A DNA stretch of 64,000 bases from Chamaecyparis obtusa (GCA_027943335.1 BSBK01009263.1:243501-307500); one strand, 5' to 3'. Positions 11,810 to 25,379 are shown, numbered from the stretch's first letter. The notes: generated from the letters alone by a model not told the origin. Program-made: numbers and translations.

Positions 11810-12990
11810 TGTTGGAAATATGGATGTAGTAACTGAGAGGGGGGGTGAATCAGTTAGCCACAAAAATATTACCACTGATCCCTTAGATATCTTATTAAAT
11901 TATTTACTGCTGACATACAGAGAAATGCTGAAACTCGGTAATTGTAGAGAGTATTAATTATAACTGTTCTTAAGCATTCATCAGTGATTAACATACATGA
12001 ATAAAGAAAATATTATCAACACAAGAGACACCAGATTTAATGTGGAAACCCAATATGGGAAAAACCACCAATGTAACTAGTTACTGATTTTCACTCTTCT
12101 GAAGTGATGCCCTGTTAGGAGCCAACCCGGTAAAAGGTTACAAAACACACTGTTAGGTGTGACCTTGTTAGAAGATTTAATCACCCTGCTAGGAGTGGCC
12201 TTGTAAGAGGTCTTGAAACAATTCAATAGAACTGTCACCTTGTTAGAGGATTTACAAAATGGTTGTTAAACCAACTCGGTTAGGAGATTTTGAAATCACT
12301 GCTACAATGGTAAGAAAGTAACAATGAAGTGACCTGAATAATGATGCAACTGGATTGCTAATTACGGATCTCTGTTCTACTTCACTAGATCCTTCCTGAT
12401 CAAATATATCTTTGCTGCTCTTCAAGGATATCTAATCATCCTTCAAAATTCGCTCACATACTTTTCTTCTCTTTTTCACTTGCATACCTCTAATTCACAA
12501 CTTGACCTTCTATATATACCATTTGGATTGTCAAGTTGGCACTGATAACCTTACAAAACATTACTAATCATTACAACAGTCGGCTGGAATAAAGAAACTT
12601 TATTTCTCAAATTAACAAAATCCTTTATTGGGCCGACCTTGCTCGGTAAACACTAATCTGAAAAGATTTCCTTTGGTGACTGAGAGAGCTCGGTAAACAC
12701 TACGAATTATACAACATCCTTTGGGGACCAAGTGAACTCGGTAAACACTAACTTTCCTTCGATAACCGAGGAAGCTCAGTTAACACTGTATTCTTCCATA
12801 CATTTCTTTGACACCCGAGATATCTCGGTAGACACTTGAAAACCGCCTGCTGACCGACTGAGCTCAGTAGAGACTGGAAACTGCTTTGCTGACTGACTGA
12901 GCTCGGTAGATACTTGATATGACATTTGTGTGACATCAAAGACAAAACATAATTATTTCAACAATCTTCTTCAAACAATTGTATCCAACA
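11810..12990 (-). repeat. Copia 5' LTR (1181 bp)
   Basis: It begins (plus-strand view) TGTTGGAAAT and ends GTATCCAACA, giving TG...CA ends. It is closely similar to 6130-7196, and visible mismatches are mainly transitions. A TATA-like run (tatatata, 12511-12518) lies in promoter position for minus-strand transcription. GTACC follows at 12991. Confidence 0.93.
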
Positions 12991-14521
12991 GTACCATCAT
13001 TGATAATTCCACTATAGATAGATCCAAAGCTACCAACTCCTAGTAGATTGGTTTGGCTAAACCCACTAGTTGCAACTGCAAGTTCTTCATATGAAATCCT
13101 TTGAGGCCCAAAGTTGAGGTTTAGAATATTTTGATTTGTATGTCTCCTATAGAAAATTAGAAACAATACACAAGACATGATGAAGATTGCTATGCCAATC
13201 AAAATTGGTATTATCACCTTTTTAGAGACCAGGAATTGTTTGTGTTTGGAATCAAAGCATTTTCATAAGTCAATCCAACTGCCACAGAGGCCAACATTTC
13301 TAGAAACTGCTGACTGATCAATTCTTGTAAAAACTCCTCTCTTTCGAACTTCTCCTGTCAAGTTGCTCGAAGAAAGATTGATATGTTGAAGCATCTTCAT
13401 TTCTTGGAAATTCACTGGGATTACACCTGATAAATTGTTGCTTGAGAGATCAATAGCCTCTAGATTTTTTATGCTTGTGAGTGATGTTGGTATTGGGCCA
13501 TCAAATAAATTCCATGAAAGATTCAAATACTGCAAGTTTTTGCAACTTGATAGGGCGGCTAGAATTTTTCCTGAAAAGTTATTGAGAGACACATCTATAC
13601 CTTGGACCATTACCATTTTAGTCATTACTAAAATAGAACCATGTAAAAAATTGCTAGAAATATTGAAATAAAATTGGAGATTTGTAAGACCTAACCATTC
13701 AAGAGGTATATTTCCCTCTAATCTATTATGTGCCAAGTCCACCAATTCTAAAGTGATACATCTCCCTAGACTTGCAGGGAGTTTCCCAGTTAATTGATTG
13801 TGATCAAGATAAAGGCGTCTCAACTATGAAAGATCACCAAGACATTCTGGAATTTGGCCCGAAATCATGTTTTCACTTAATGACAATAACCCAAGTTGTT
13901 TTGTATGACCAAAACTTTTAGGGATTCTTCCATCTAAATTATTTTTTCCCAAAAACAACTCTTGAAGATTTGGAAGGTGACTGAGTGATGATGGAATGGA
14001 ACCATTAAAATGATTATTGAATAAGGTTAATATTACCAATTTTGTGAGGTTTACAATGCCACTTGGTATGTTTCCCTCAATTTAATTAGAGTGTAATGCC
14101 CAACCGAACATGTGACTTGATAACTGGCTAATAGAAGAGGGCAAAGTGCCAGTAAGATAATTTTGAGAAAAGTCTAGATATTTTAACAAGGAACAATTAG
14201 ATAAGGCTGTTAGAAAATAAAAACCACCAGTTCCACTCATAAGGTAATTTTCCCATAAAAAAAGGTCTTCAAGTTGGAGCAATTTGCCTAACTCTGCGGG
14301 AATGTGGCCGATCAATTGGTTCTTAGCTAATTGCAAAACTTGGAGATAGCTGCAATTGAAAATGGCATTAGGAATCACTCATGTCAAGTTGTTGGTGTCT
14401 AAATAAAGCACCCTGAGTTGAGTAAGCATACCAAGTTCAACAGGAATATCACCATGCAGCTCATTTGCCCCCAACTCCAAGTCAACTAGTGATGAAGGAT
14501 TTGAATGAGCTAAATGCAAAT
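12991..14521 (-). pseudogene. LRR receptor kinase pseudogene, 5' part (LRRs, membrane segment, P-loop)
   Basis: The minus strand encodes about a dozen plant-type leucine-rich repeats (pattern LxxLxLxxNxLxGxIP) from about 14520 to 13320. A cap-like GLCGSWIDL, a hydrophobic membrane segment (about 13225-13150, [13 protein letters not shown] and onward), a juxtamembrane [10 protein letters not shown] motif and the kinase glycine loop [11 protein letters not shown] follow. The kinase then stops at the Copia insertion and resumes at 6129. Four in-frame stops are visible: near 14378 (TGA), 14082 (TAA), 13824 (TAG after LGDLS) and 13263 (TGA). No signal peptide or N-terminal cap is seen upstream of 14521, so the 5' end is missing or behind an unrecognised intron. 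The family is LRR-XII-like immune receptor kinases by overall pattern; a precise orthologue cannot be named. Confidence 0.87.
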
Positions 14522-15220
<699 letters not shown>

Positions 15221-15624
15221 TATCAACCATGTTGTTCTAACAAACCAAACTTGGGATACACACCAACAAAAAATAGAGTGCATAACATAAAGAGCGAAGA
15301 TAGAGAGAAAAGGGAGATAAAGAGAGACAAACACTAATTGATAAGTTGGAGTTTCTATAGGAGAGAGAGCCAAGGCATGAAGGCACTTGCATGTTGTATA
15401 TATGATATGTCAATTTCATTAAATATGGACTAAGTTAAATTTTAACATTTTGACTCCATTGCAACTAACCCAAAATATCTTCTTTCTCACTTCTCTTGTT
15501 TACAACTTTTTCTCACCTTTGAGAGTCTTAGATTTTTTTATGCCATTATTTTCGTTATACTTGCTTTGCTCTACTTAGACATACAAGCTTATGACTACAT
15601 AGATACTATTTCAATTATATGCTC

Positions 15625-15745
15625 TTGAATGTTGAAACATTTTGAGGTTAAGCCCTCTAAAGCCCATAAATCTCACACCTTTTTGAATGTTGATACATTT
15701 TGAGGTTAAGCCCTCTAAAGCCCTTAAAACCTCACACCCTTCTAA
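15625..15745. repeat. Two-copy tandem repeat (about 60 bp unit)
   Basis: The unit tgaatgttga(a/t)acattttgaggttaagccctctaaagccc...cctcacacc occurs twice in direct succession with few differences. Confidence 0.85.
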
Positions 15746-16217
15746 TGAATTTTATGTGTTGATTGTCGCATTCTAAAACAAATTAACCTTATATTTAATT
15801 TGATTTGCTTAGTTATATCTATACATCATTTACAAATTTAATTATTAACTAAAAGAGATTATTTCTATAATTACAAAATTATAATAGCCAAACATATAAA
15901 TTATCATGTAATATTAAATAGAGTTGAAATAATTTTATTATCAGTTACTAATTTAACTACAATATAATGATATAATAATTAATATTAATTTAATACATAT
16001 TATTATATAATATTTATTATTAGTTAATAATTTAAATATAATAAAAATAGATAATATTTGCTATTTATATAAATATATATAATTTTAAAAATTACCGAAT
16101 ATTAAATAGAATTTAAATAATATAATTATCCATTCATAATTTAAATCTAATATAATTATATTATAATTAAAAATTATTAATACACATTATATATGAATCA
16201 CTAATTTATTCTTTTAC
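15746..16217. other. AT-rich spacer, no gene seen
   Basis: Very AT-rich sequence with many short taatatta-type runs; no coding frame or known element end seen. Confidence 0.5.
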
Positions 16218-18443
16218 AGATATTATTTTTATAAACATGTCTCACCATTCTATATTTGTTTGTAATTGATTAAACTATTCCAAAATATTTATAAGAAGAC
16301 AAACCTCCTACATACCTAGTCATGTATACTTTTTATTTTTGAAGGGATGTGCAACGGACAAACAATAATAAATCTGCCAGCGAAGACACCCATCGGAAAC
16401 CAATCGGTGGTATGCGAAAAATGGCGAATAGAACAGATGGGAGTCTACGCAAGGGTCGTTTTAATCTGTAACTTTTTATTTCTCGATTCAAAATAGTGTT
16501 TCGTTCATTTCACACGCCCTTTGACGAAAGAACCAGAAGATGTAATAGCTGATAAAAGTTTGAACGGCTGAGTGTGGTTGGATGGTGGTGCTTCCCTTTC
16601 CGTGTACTGGACGCTCGTACTGCATGAATGTGGTCAACAATAAACAATTGGACGGGCCAGATGATATCAAGTGCCGTGCTGTGGAGAACTTGTTTTTGAC
16701 TGGTAGCGTTTAAGAGGAAAGTAAGTCCTACCTTTCGTTTCCACACAAATATCTACGGCGACAAGTGTTTTGTTCCTTTACCAGCCACATGCGTAACCAA
16801 GTCTATGGTGAAGCCATGTGCAGTGGTCAAGAGTCATTTGTTTTCTAGTCGTAACATTTAAGATGAAAGCTAAACATATTGAAGACCTACTTTCGTTTTC
16901 ATACAAAGTCAAGTCAAGAGTGATTTGTTTTCTAGTCAGAACATTTAAGATGAAAGCTAAACATATTGAAGACCTACTTTCATTTTCACACAAAGTCAAG
17001 AGTCTCTTGTTTTTGCCGGCCACTTGTGTAACCAAGTCTATAGTGAAGCCATGTGCATGGTGAAGTCATGTGCAGTGGTCAAGAGTGATTTGTTTTCTAG
17101 TTGCAACATTTAAGATGAAAGCGTAACCAAGTCTATGGTGAAGCCATGTGCAGTGGTCAAAGAGTGATTTGTTTTCTAGTCGTAACATTTAAGATGAAAG
17201 CTAAACATATTGAAGACCTACCTAGTTTCGTCTCCACACAAAGTCAAGAGTCTCTTGTCTTTGCCAGCCACTTGCGTAACAAACTCTGCCACCGTCAATG
17301 GTGGGTGTTGTCGCGCTCACAAGAAATTGGGAGGAAAGTTGCGTGAAATAAATAAAAATAATTAAATAGGACAGATGCTTGTGATAGTTTAGTTTCACAG
17401 AGAATAAACCATAAAAGATAAAAATGTTGTGGAGGAGGAAATGGGAGAAAATGGGCAGTCAACTCCAATGTTATGCATCGTGATGGGGCAATTTATTTTG
17501 AATCCAATTCGATTATTTGATTTAATTTTTTTTAAAAATTATAATTAATAAAAATGGTATAACAAATAAGAAAAATTGAATTATTTATAATTGAAAATTA
17601 GTAAAATTATTGAAATAAATAAAATAATAAAAATAATGTTATGAGTTAAGTTTTATATAATTAGTAAGATTGTAAATTTAAAAATATTATTCAAATGATT
17701 ACAATACTTCAATTAAAAATATATTGTAGACTTTAAATAACATATTATTATGAAGAGAAATAAGAAATACCTAATATTAGTTTAAAGTGACCTAATAAAA
17801 TGCATACATAGAAATATACTAATTTAGTTAAAAAAAAAGAAACTTAACTCATTTATGTTGTAATGTCCTTATTCCTTCCATGAAATTACTTTAAATTACC
17901 ACAACTATGCTTATAGACTTCTATAGTTTTAAATTTGTATTTAAGTTCAAATGCAAGCACAATCTTTTTTTAAGGCTTGGTAATGTTTAGAAATTTGAGT
18001 TGGAACTACAAAACCATAATGTGATCTCATTATAGATATACTAGCAATCACACCTTGGTGTGCAATGGGTATGCCGAAAAGATTTGGAGGGCCTATCTAA
18101 AATGAAATTGGTCTATATTTTGTATACAATTGTGTAGTTAATGAGATAATTTTGTAGATTATTTAGTGTATGATGTTCATGTTTGTGCCAAAAAATACTC
18201 AATGGAGGAGTCATAGCTTAAATTATACATTCGCTTATAAGGATGCAAACATAATTGAAAGAAACCCTCTAAATCTTTCAATTTTGGTAGAGTATTCATA
18301 ATTTCCCTTCAAAAAGTATGTCAAGGTCATGACGTGCATCTATTATTATTATTCTATGCACCTCTATGTGATTTTAGTGTTTGGAATATAATGTTTAAGT
18401 TCATCATTTTAGTTTTTAGGCTATGCTTTAATTATTAGGTTAG
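16218..18443. repeat. Dispersed AT-rich repeat, copy 2
   Basis: Same-orientation match to 1-1940 (see that entry). It starts within atttttataaacatgtctc (compare 77-95) and ends at ggctatgctttaattattagg. It carries an extra segment of about 690 bp (17686-18371) and a small internal array at 16819-17240. With copy 1 it brackets the LRR pseudogene and microsatellite. Confidence 0.75.
16819..17240. repeat. Small tandem array in repeat copy 2
   Basis: About four partial units containing gtgatttgttttctagt, aacatttaagatgaaagc and taaacatattgaagacctac, at about 16819, 16916, 17085 and 17160. Copy 1 has a single unit at about 1327-1400. Confidence 0.8.
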
Positions 18444-21194
18444 AAAGGGTAGAATAATATTTTTAATACATGATTTGTATACATAACAAGAGCTGTGCAC
18501 AGTAGGAGTCCCTGCCCTTATATTTGGAAATAAGAGCTTAAGTTTAGCAAAGAAATTGTCAAATGACAATCGAAGTCAATCTATGACTAAATTGACTAGG
18601 GCGTTACACTAGACATGTAGAGTCTAGACATGAGTGAATTTGAAGTTAGGATTTTATTAATTTGAGTAAATTGCAAAAGTGTCACTTTTTTGTTGGTACT
18701 TTGGACATGTATAGTTTGGGAAACGAATGATAAATTTTCATATTCCAGCTTAAATGCGAGACTGATGGCGGGGAAAACTCTTGGATATTCCATTTTGGTT
18801 TATATGTATACATTATAGGAATAATATAAAGCCATCTACAAGTTAGTGACACCAAATAGTTGTGTGATTATGACCTTAATTTTTTAGTGAGGCGTGTTCA
18901 TGATGCCGAAACTTTTTTACAATATTAGGTCATTGCACTTAATACGAGCTGATTCTAATATTATTTTTTAGGGTGTGAAGTCATTGTATTCAATAAGACT
19001 TGGTTATTAGTAAGTTTTTTAAGCCATTCAACTTTATTAATATTCTAGTTCAACCTAAAAATTTTAAGCTCCAAAATTTTAAGGAATTTGGTGGTCTCAT
19101 GAAAATAATAACCTAGCAAAACAAATTGTGTTCATGGGACCACCCTCTTTGTAAAAAATAGAGACTAAGCCCCCCTCATGGAACTGTTGCCTTACACATC
19201 CTTCCCATCAACACATGATTTTAAAATTTGTAATGATATATAACCATTCATTCCACATCAGTTGCCCAGACCATAATAAAATGCATGAATATTCTTGCAA
19301 CATCTCGATTCCAATTCCTTACCTAGTTTACGATATTCATGTATATGTGGCATCTTTCTAGTTAAATGTGCCTAGCTCTTGTAGGATGTCAGATGGTATA
19401 TAATTTGTCCTTTACAATTATATTTCTATTACTACTACTATATTAATAAAGTGTATTTTAATATTTAAATGTTGTTTTATATTTATAGTTATTATAATAA
19501 GTTTGCTTGATCATCATATTAAATCATGTGATATTAATTGGACTTTGGAATTTGAAATTGATCACTGAGTTTAAATTAATAGTTATAATTTTTTTTTGAA
19601 TGTCATTTTATGTTATAAAGTTTGATAATTATTAATGTGAAATAATTAATAATATCAAATTTAGTAAAAAGGTGTATTAAAATAGAATTGATTATAGAGA
19701 GCTCAAATTTCAAGTCTAATTTTTCATAGCTTACACAAATTTCTTCTAATTTCTTTGTATTCAAATTACTTGTACTTGTAGATTTGTTAAATAGATGGTA
19801 AGGAAAATAAAATATTTATGTCATATAATCATGATTATTTCTTATGATGTCATATATGTGTTCAGTTATATAGTTTTTGAGTCAAATTCAGGGATCCATT
19901 TTCTTAACTAATGGTTCATACAAACGTCACCCTCATGAGTATCAATGTTCCACTTAGACCTTATTACATCTCATCTGTGATGAGCATGTATATATTTCTT
20001 AACACTTATTGCACCTAAATGAAACTAAAGCCGTCTTTCATGAACATGAATAATCCACTTGATAATCAATGAATATATGGAATGCTTATAGATTAGTGAG
20101 AATCCAAATGATATTAAGCTATTAAAATATTAGTTTTTTATTAAAAGAATAAACTTCGTACAATTAATGAAAGAAATATTAACCCAATTGTCTTTACATT
20201 TAGAGAGTGGAGATTCAAGTATGTTTAGCACCATAATCACAACAACACAAACTTTTGCATTTAATGCTTTCTATTTTGTTTTTCTAGGAAATAAGAGTTC
20301 TGAATGTTGGCAAAAACAAGCGATAGAATTGACACTGCTTTAAATATTGTGGTGTGTCTATTCTTTTTCTTAGTCCTTATTTGCACATATACAATTCTTT
20401 GCATTACAAAACAATTTTTATAACAAAAGTAACATGAAGCCAAAAGTTTCAATAAAATATGCAACCACACTTTGAGCATTATAAAATTCAAGAAAATGCT
20501 TGTTACGGATGACAAGGAAATATCCAGTTGATTAAAGTTGGATATTGTGAACATATTGAATGAAGTTGCGACATTCTTTTTTCAAGGAAGCAAATGATGG
20601 AAGAAAATACTCTTACGATTAAAAGAAACATACCAACAATAAGTGAGTTTTAGTAGCTAAATTGAAGAGAAAATGATTACAACAAAAATTTTGTCATCCA
20701 AAAGAATATTTTCATAAGTGATTTTTGGGACAAAATTTGGAGTCATTTCATGTTGCTGATTGCAATTTGTGTCCAGTATGTATGGCTCACTCCATCATTC
20801 GTTAATTTAGCAATAATAAATTAGAGATATATAACCCAGAATTGGACTTTCTTTCTTTGCATTAAAATACTTGAAATTTTCTGTAAATTTGATGTACGAG
20901 AGAAAATGTAACAAAGATATCCTAAATCACAGATATAAACTTCTAACTAAATTAAATACAGGAGGTGGGAAATATAAACTAGAACATAGGAGATACAGAA
21001 AAATGCACCTTGGATATTTGTAGAGTAGATATAATTGAAGAAAAATGAAGGACAGCTCTAGGACAAGAACCCTACAAATTTTTTTTTCCGAAGGATCAAC
21101 AAAGATTCTAGTGTTTGAGCCAAATGCTTCTATAGGATTGGGACTGAATACTTTTATGCAAACTCTCTTTTGCTTGTGCTCTTGTCCATATTTC
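18444..21194. other. No gene seen (about 2.75 kb)
   Basis: AT-rich sequence. Short open frames up to 97 codons show no domain signature and are isoleucine/phenylalanine-rich, as expected of AT-rich noise. No LTR or inverted repeat was recognised. Confidence 0.5.
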
Positions 21195-21277
21195 TGCACT
21201 TGTGTTAAGATCTAGCACAGACTCTAAGCTTATTTTGAAATCCTGATATTTGAATCATAGATTTTAACCTGGGCCTA

Positions 21278-22139
21278 TGATGAAGGGTGCTCCCCTTAAT
21301 ACCACAAACACATAACAGAAATAGAGAAACAACAACAATATGCAAGAACAGAAAATTGGCTTCTTATTATCTCCACAAATGTGGAATTACAAACTTTCAG
21401 AATTACAATATGCAAAGCCACATGGGCATTCCCTTACAATATTCTGTAGGACAAAGCCTCGAGCTATTACCCAGATCTACTACCTAGAACTATTCTAAAC
21501 TGCCTAAGACAATAATACAGCCTTCCTTATATAGGCAATTTTCCACCGCCTGGGAAGGTTCCAGAATTTTAGCCAATAAGGCCGACCAAACTTAGAATTA
21601 TTTTTATTTTACATTTCATTACATCATAGTCGGCTCAAGATAACCTTTGAAACCCGAACAGAAATTTTGAAGAAAATTATTTTCTGCCATTTCGGGTGGC
21701 CCAACTTTCGAAGACCATAAGTCATCACCAGTTGACCCGATCGGCTATTATAACCCCATTTCGGAAACGCCACGAAGCGCTCTACAGGCTTGACCTATGC
21801 AAGTGCCCGTCACCCAAATTTTTGACCTCATCCGGGGCCTCTAAAGCCTCCAAAACTGAGTTCAAAGTTTCTGTACCCTGCTGCCAATACCGAAAATCTT
21901 CAATATCTTCCAATATACACTTGATCTGGCAATGAAACTTTACTTGCAGACTTATATGACCAAAATGAACCTCCAAGAAAGAAATCAGATCATTCTGAGC
22001 ACATACGAAAAATTACCAAAAATAGTAACTTTCCATAAATAGTAGCTCTGCACAAGATAGCCCTTATTGAATTCAAAAAAAATAGAAATGTTTTTGGGTG
22101 ATGCAAGATTGCTCTTACACCTAGGATGCTCCTGCATCA
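21278..22139 (-). repeat. Chromovirus 3' LTR (862 bp)
   Basis: Starts TGATGAAGGG and ends CCTGCATCA on the plus strand, so the ends are inverted TGATG/CATCA. A TATA-like ttatata lies at 21528-21534 (minus-strand promoter position). It matches 24518-25379 without visible gaps. Confidence 0.93.
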
Positions 22140-22177
22140 GACACCCGGGGTAATTTGAGAAGTGACCCTGTCACGAC

Positions 22178-24502
22178 TCAGGTGTGCAGAGGAAAACCAA
22201 GACGGCTAACCTCCTCCTTTGTTATCCATGATGAATCTTCAATAGGTCGTCCTTTCCACTTGACCAGATATTCTTCATATGTCCTGTTCCTTGTGCTTCT
22301 GCCAACATGACTGTCCAATATGTCTTCGATCTCCTTGATATCTGAACTGGTTGCTGGAATACTCCACTGTGCTGCTGTGATCTCATCTTCAACACCTCCT
22401 TCATGATACTCCGTCAAATCTGAAATGTTAAACACTGGTGAAATATTCAGCTCAGTAGGCAATTCTACCTCATATGCATTTCCTGAATCATGTTTCTTCA
22501 GTATCTTACATGGTCCAAACTTCTTCATTTTCAGCTTGTTATATGTACCAACTGGAAACCGCTCCTTCCGCAAATGAACCATGACTTCATCACCAACTTG
22601 AAATTCCTTATACCTCCTTTTCTCATCTGCCTTAGCCTTATACTGTGCATTCATCTTGGTAATATGCTTCCTCACCTCTCCATGGATGTTCTTCAAGTGT
22701 TCTGCAAAATCCTCAGCTTCAGCACTACTTATTTCTCCTTTATCTATCTTCCTTAATTCAGATGCATTTCTCGGACTACTTCTGAATACAATCTGGAATG
22801 GTGATTTACTAGTGCTCCTGTTGACAGAATTATTGTATGCAAATTCCGCCTGTGGTAAAATCAAATCCCATCCTGTTGGCTTATCTCCAACCAAACATCT
22901 CAGCAAATTTTCCAAACTCCTATTCACCACCTCTGTCTGTCCATCAGTCTGTGGATGATGTGATGAACTGAACTTCAAATCTGTCTTCAACTTCTTCCAC
23001 AATGTACGCCAGAAATATCCAACAAACTTCGCGTCCCGATCTGAAACTATGGTCGTTGGCAAACCATGTAGTCTCACTACCTCTCTGAAAAACAATTCTG
23101 CTACATGAACAGCATCAGTAGTCTTCTTGCAGGGAATGAAATGTGCCATCTTTGAAAATCTATCAACCACCACAAAAATTGAATCATGTCCCCGCTGTGT
23201 CCTCGGTAAACCAAGAACAAAGTCCATGCTGATATCCTCCCAAGGCTTCTCTGGTACAGATAATGGCTGATACAACCCTGTATTCTACTTCACTCCTTTT
23301 GCCATCTGACATACTCTGCAACTCTGTACAAACTTCTTCACATCTTGCTGCAATTGTGGCCAATAATAATTCTCACCAACCAAAGCAAGGGTTTTATCAC
23401 GACCAAAGTGTCCAGCCAATCCTCCACTATGCTTCTCCTTGATGAGATTCTCCCTCATAGAACTTCGTGGAATGCACAACTGACTCCCTCTGAATAGCAT
23501 ATCATCCTGGATGATGAAATCCAACCATTTCATCCTGTCTAGAGTAACAGGTTCTTTACAAGCTTTCCAAGCTTCACCAAAATCAGGATCCTCTGGATAC
23601 AAATTCTTGAGCTCCTTGAACCCAACCACTTCAATCTGCATTTCTGTCAGCAGTAGTTGCCTTCTGCTAAGAGCATCTGCAACCCTATTAGACTTTCCAC
23701 TCCTGTGTTTCAAAACAAATGTATAACTCTGCAAAAACTCAACCCATTTCAAATGCCTTTGATTCAACTTTCCTTGACTATTCAAATATTGCAAAGCTTG
23801 ATGATCAGTATACAAAACAAACTCCTTAGGAAGCAAATAGTGTCTCCACTTCTTTAATGCTTGAACTATAGCATAAAATTCTTGATCATAAACAGAATAT
23901 TTTCTCTTGGCATCATTCAACTTCTCACTAAAATAAGCAAAAGGTTTACCTTCTTGGCTCATAACAGCTCCTATTGCAGTACCACTAGCATCACAATCTA
24001 CTTGAAACACCTTATTAAAACCTGGAAGTGCTAAAACAGGTTGTTCTGTAACTTTTTGTTTCAATAATTGAAAACTCTTTTCTGCCCCATTAGTCCACTT
24101 AAACTCTTTTCTATCCCCTCTCATTGTTTCAGTCAAGGGACCACAAATACTGCTAAATTTTTTGATAAACTTTCTGTAAAAGCTAGCTAGACCATGAAAA
24201 GATCTTACCTCAGTAGCACTCCTTGGAGTAGGCCATTCAAGGATAGCCTGTACCTTCTCTGGGTCCATTTTTAGACCTTCTCCTGAAACCAGAAATTCTT
24301 TCAGAACCTCATTCATGAGCCGCATGAAAGTGCTCGGTGCATTGGTTAGCCCAAAAGGCATGACTAACCACTCATACAGTCCTTCCTTTGTCTTGAAGGC
24401 AGTCTTCCATTCATCTCCTTCTCTGATCCGAATCTGATGATATCCACTCTTCAGATCTATCTTTGAGAAATACACAGCTCCACTCAAACAGTCCATACAC
24501 AT
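22178..24502 (-). pseudogene. Chromovirus pol remnant: RT (deleted), RNase H, integrase, chromodomain
   Basis: One frame runs from 24502 to 22178 with a single TAG at 23285 (after MAKGVK). RT begins mid-domain ([20 protein letters not shown], then [23 protein letters not shown]). It jumps at about 24295 from MNEVLKEF straight to [14 protein letters not shown], so about 60 residues including the catalytic YxDD are gone, in frame. RNase H follows ([34 protein letters not shown]), then the integrase zinc module (about 23440-23300, HFGRDK...CRVCQMAKG) and integrase core (MDFVLGLP, VSDRDAKF, GQTEVVNRSLE). The C-terminal chromodomain (about 22300-22190, YLVKWKGRP...SWI) would target chromatin. The last 365 codons are unbroken. 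Confidence 0.93.
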
Positions 24503-24517
24503 TTTAACCTGGGTCTA

Positions 24518-25379
24518 TGATGAAGGGTACTCCCCTTAATACCACAAACACATAACAGAAATAGAGAAACAACAACAATATGCAAGAACAGAAAATTGGC
24601 TTCTTATTATCTCCACAAATGTGGAATTACAAACTTTCAGAATTACAATATGCAAAGCCACATGGGCATTCCCTTACAATATTCTGTAGGACAAAGCCTC
24701 GAGCTATTACCCAGATCTACTACCCAGAACTATTCTGAACTGCCTAAGACAATAATACAGCCTTCCTTATATAGGCAATTTTCCACTGCCTGGGAAGGTT
24801 CCAGAATTTTAGCCAATAAGGCCGACCAAACTTAGAATTATTTTTATTTTACATTTCATTACATCATAGTCGGCTCAAGATAACCTTTGAAACCCGAACA
24901 GAAATTTTGAAGAAAATTATTTTCTGCCATTTCGGGTGGCCCAACTTCCGAAGACCATAAGTCATCACCAGTTGACCTGATTGGCTATTATAACCCCATT
25001 TCAGAAATGCCACGAAGCGCTCTACAGGCTTGACCAGCGCAAGCGCTCGTCACCCAAATTTTTGACCTCATCCGAGGCCTCTAAAGCCTCCAAAACTGAG
25101 TTCAAAGTTTCTGTACCCTGCTGCCAATACCGAAAATCTTCAATATCTTCCAATATACACTTGATTTGGCAATGAAACTTTACTGGCAGACTTATATGAC
25201 CAAAATGAACCTCCAAGAAAGAAATCAGATCATTCTGAGCACATACGAAAAATTACCAAAAATAGTAACTTTCCATAAATAGCAGCTCTGCACAAGATAG
25301 CCCTTATTGAATTCAAAAAAAATAGAAATGTTTTTGGGTGATGCAAGATTGCTCTTACACCCAGGATGCTCCTGCATCA
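24518..25379 (-). repeat. Chromovirus 5' LTR (862 bp)
   Basis: Near-identical to 21278-22139. It is preceded on its inner side by attttaacctggGTCTA, which is target-site DNA rather than a primer-binding site, and followed on its outer side by GTCTA. A TATA-like ttatata lies at about 24768-24774. Confidence 0.92.

Larger units (their letters stand above)
6130..12990 (-). mobile_element. Ty1/Copia LTR retrotransposon inserted in the LRR kinase gene
   Basis: The element is complete in outline: 5' LTR (11810-12990), primer-binding site, one gag-pol reading region, polypurine tract and 3' LTR (6130-7196). GTACC directly abuts both ends (6125-6129 and 12991-12995), a 5-bp target duplication. Domain order on the minus strand is gag, protease, integrase, reverse transcriptase, RNase H, which defines Copia. 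Multiple stop codons and one frameshift make it non-autonomous. The insertion lies immediately after the glycine-rich loop of the kinase ([11 protein letters not shown]...NDGT), and the codons on either side rejoin cleanly if the element and one target duplication are removed. The lineage could be Tork- or Ale-like; I cannot settle that by eye. Confidence 0.93.
21278..25379 (-). mobile_element. Ty3/Gypsy chromovirus, internally deleted
   Basis: Two 862-bp LTRs (21278-22139 and 24518-25379) flank a short internal region on the minus strand. The domain order reverse transcriptase, RNase H, integrase, chromodomain defines a Gypsy chromovirus. Gag, protease, the first part of the reverse transcriptase and the primer-binding site are missing: the internal coding region stops at about 24500 and is joined to about 17 bp resembling outside target DNA (see findings). 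The outer flanks read GCCTA (21273-21277) and GTCTA (25380-25384), a 5-bp target duplication with one change. The LTRs show no length difference and few mismatches by eye, suggesting a fairly recent event. It cannot move on its own. Confidence 0.92.

Noticed and set aside
16778..17346. Small ORFs in repeat copy 2
   Set aside because: They read through the tandem array of the repeat on both strands and differ between the two repeat copies, so they are not conserved coding sequence.
21287..22000. ORFs inside the chromovirus LTRs (paired near 24596-25216)
   Set aside because: They occur in both LTR copies because the LTRs are repeats; no protein family is recognisable.
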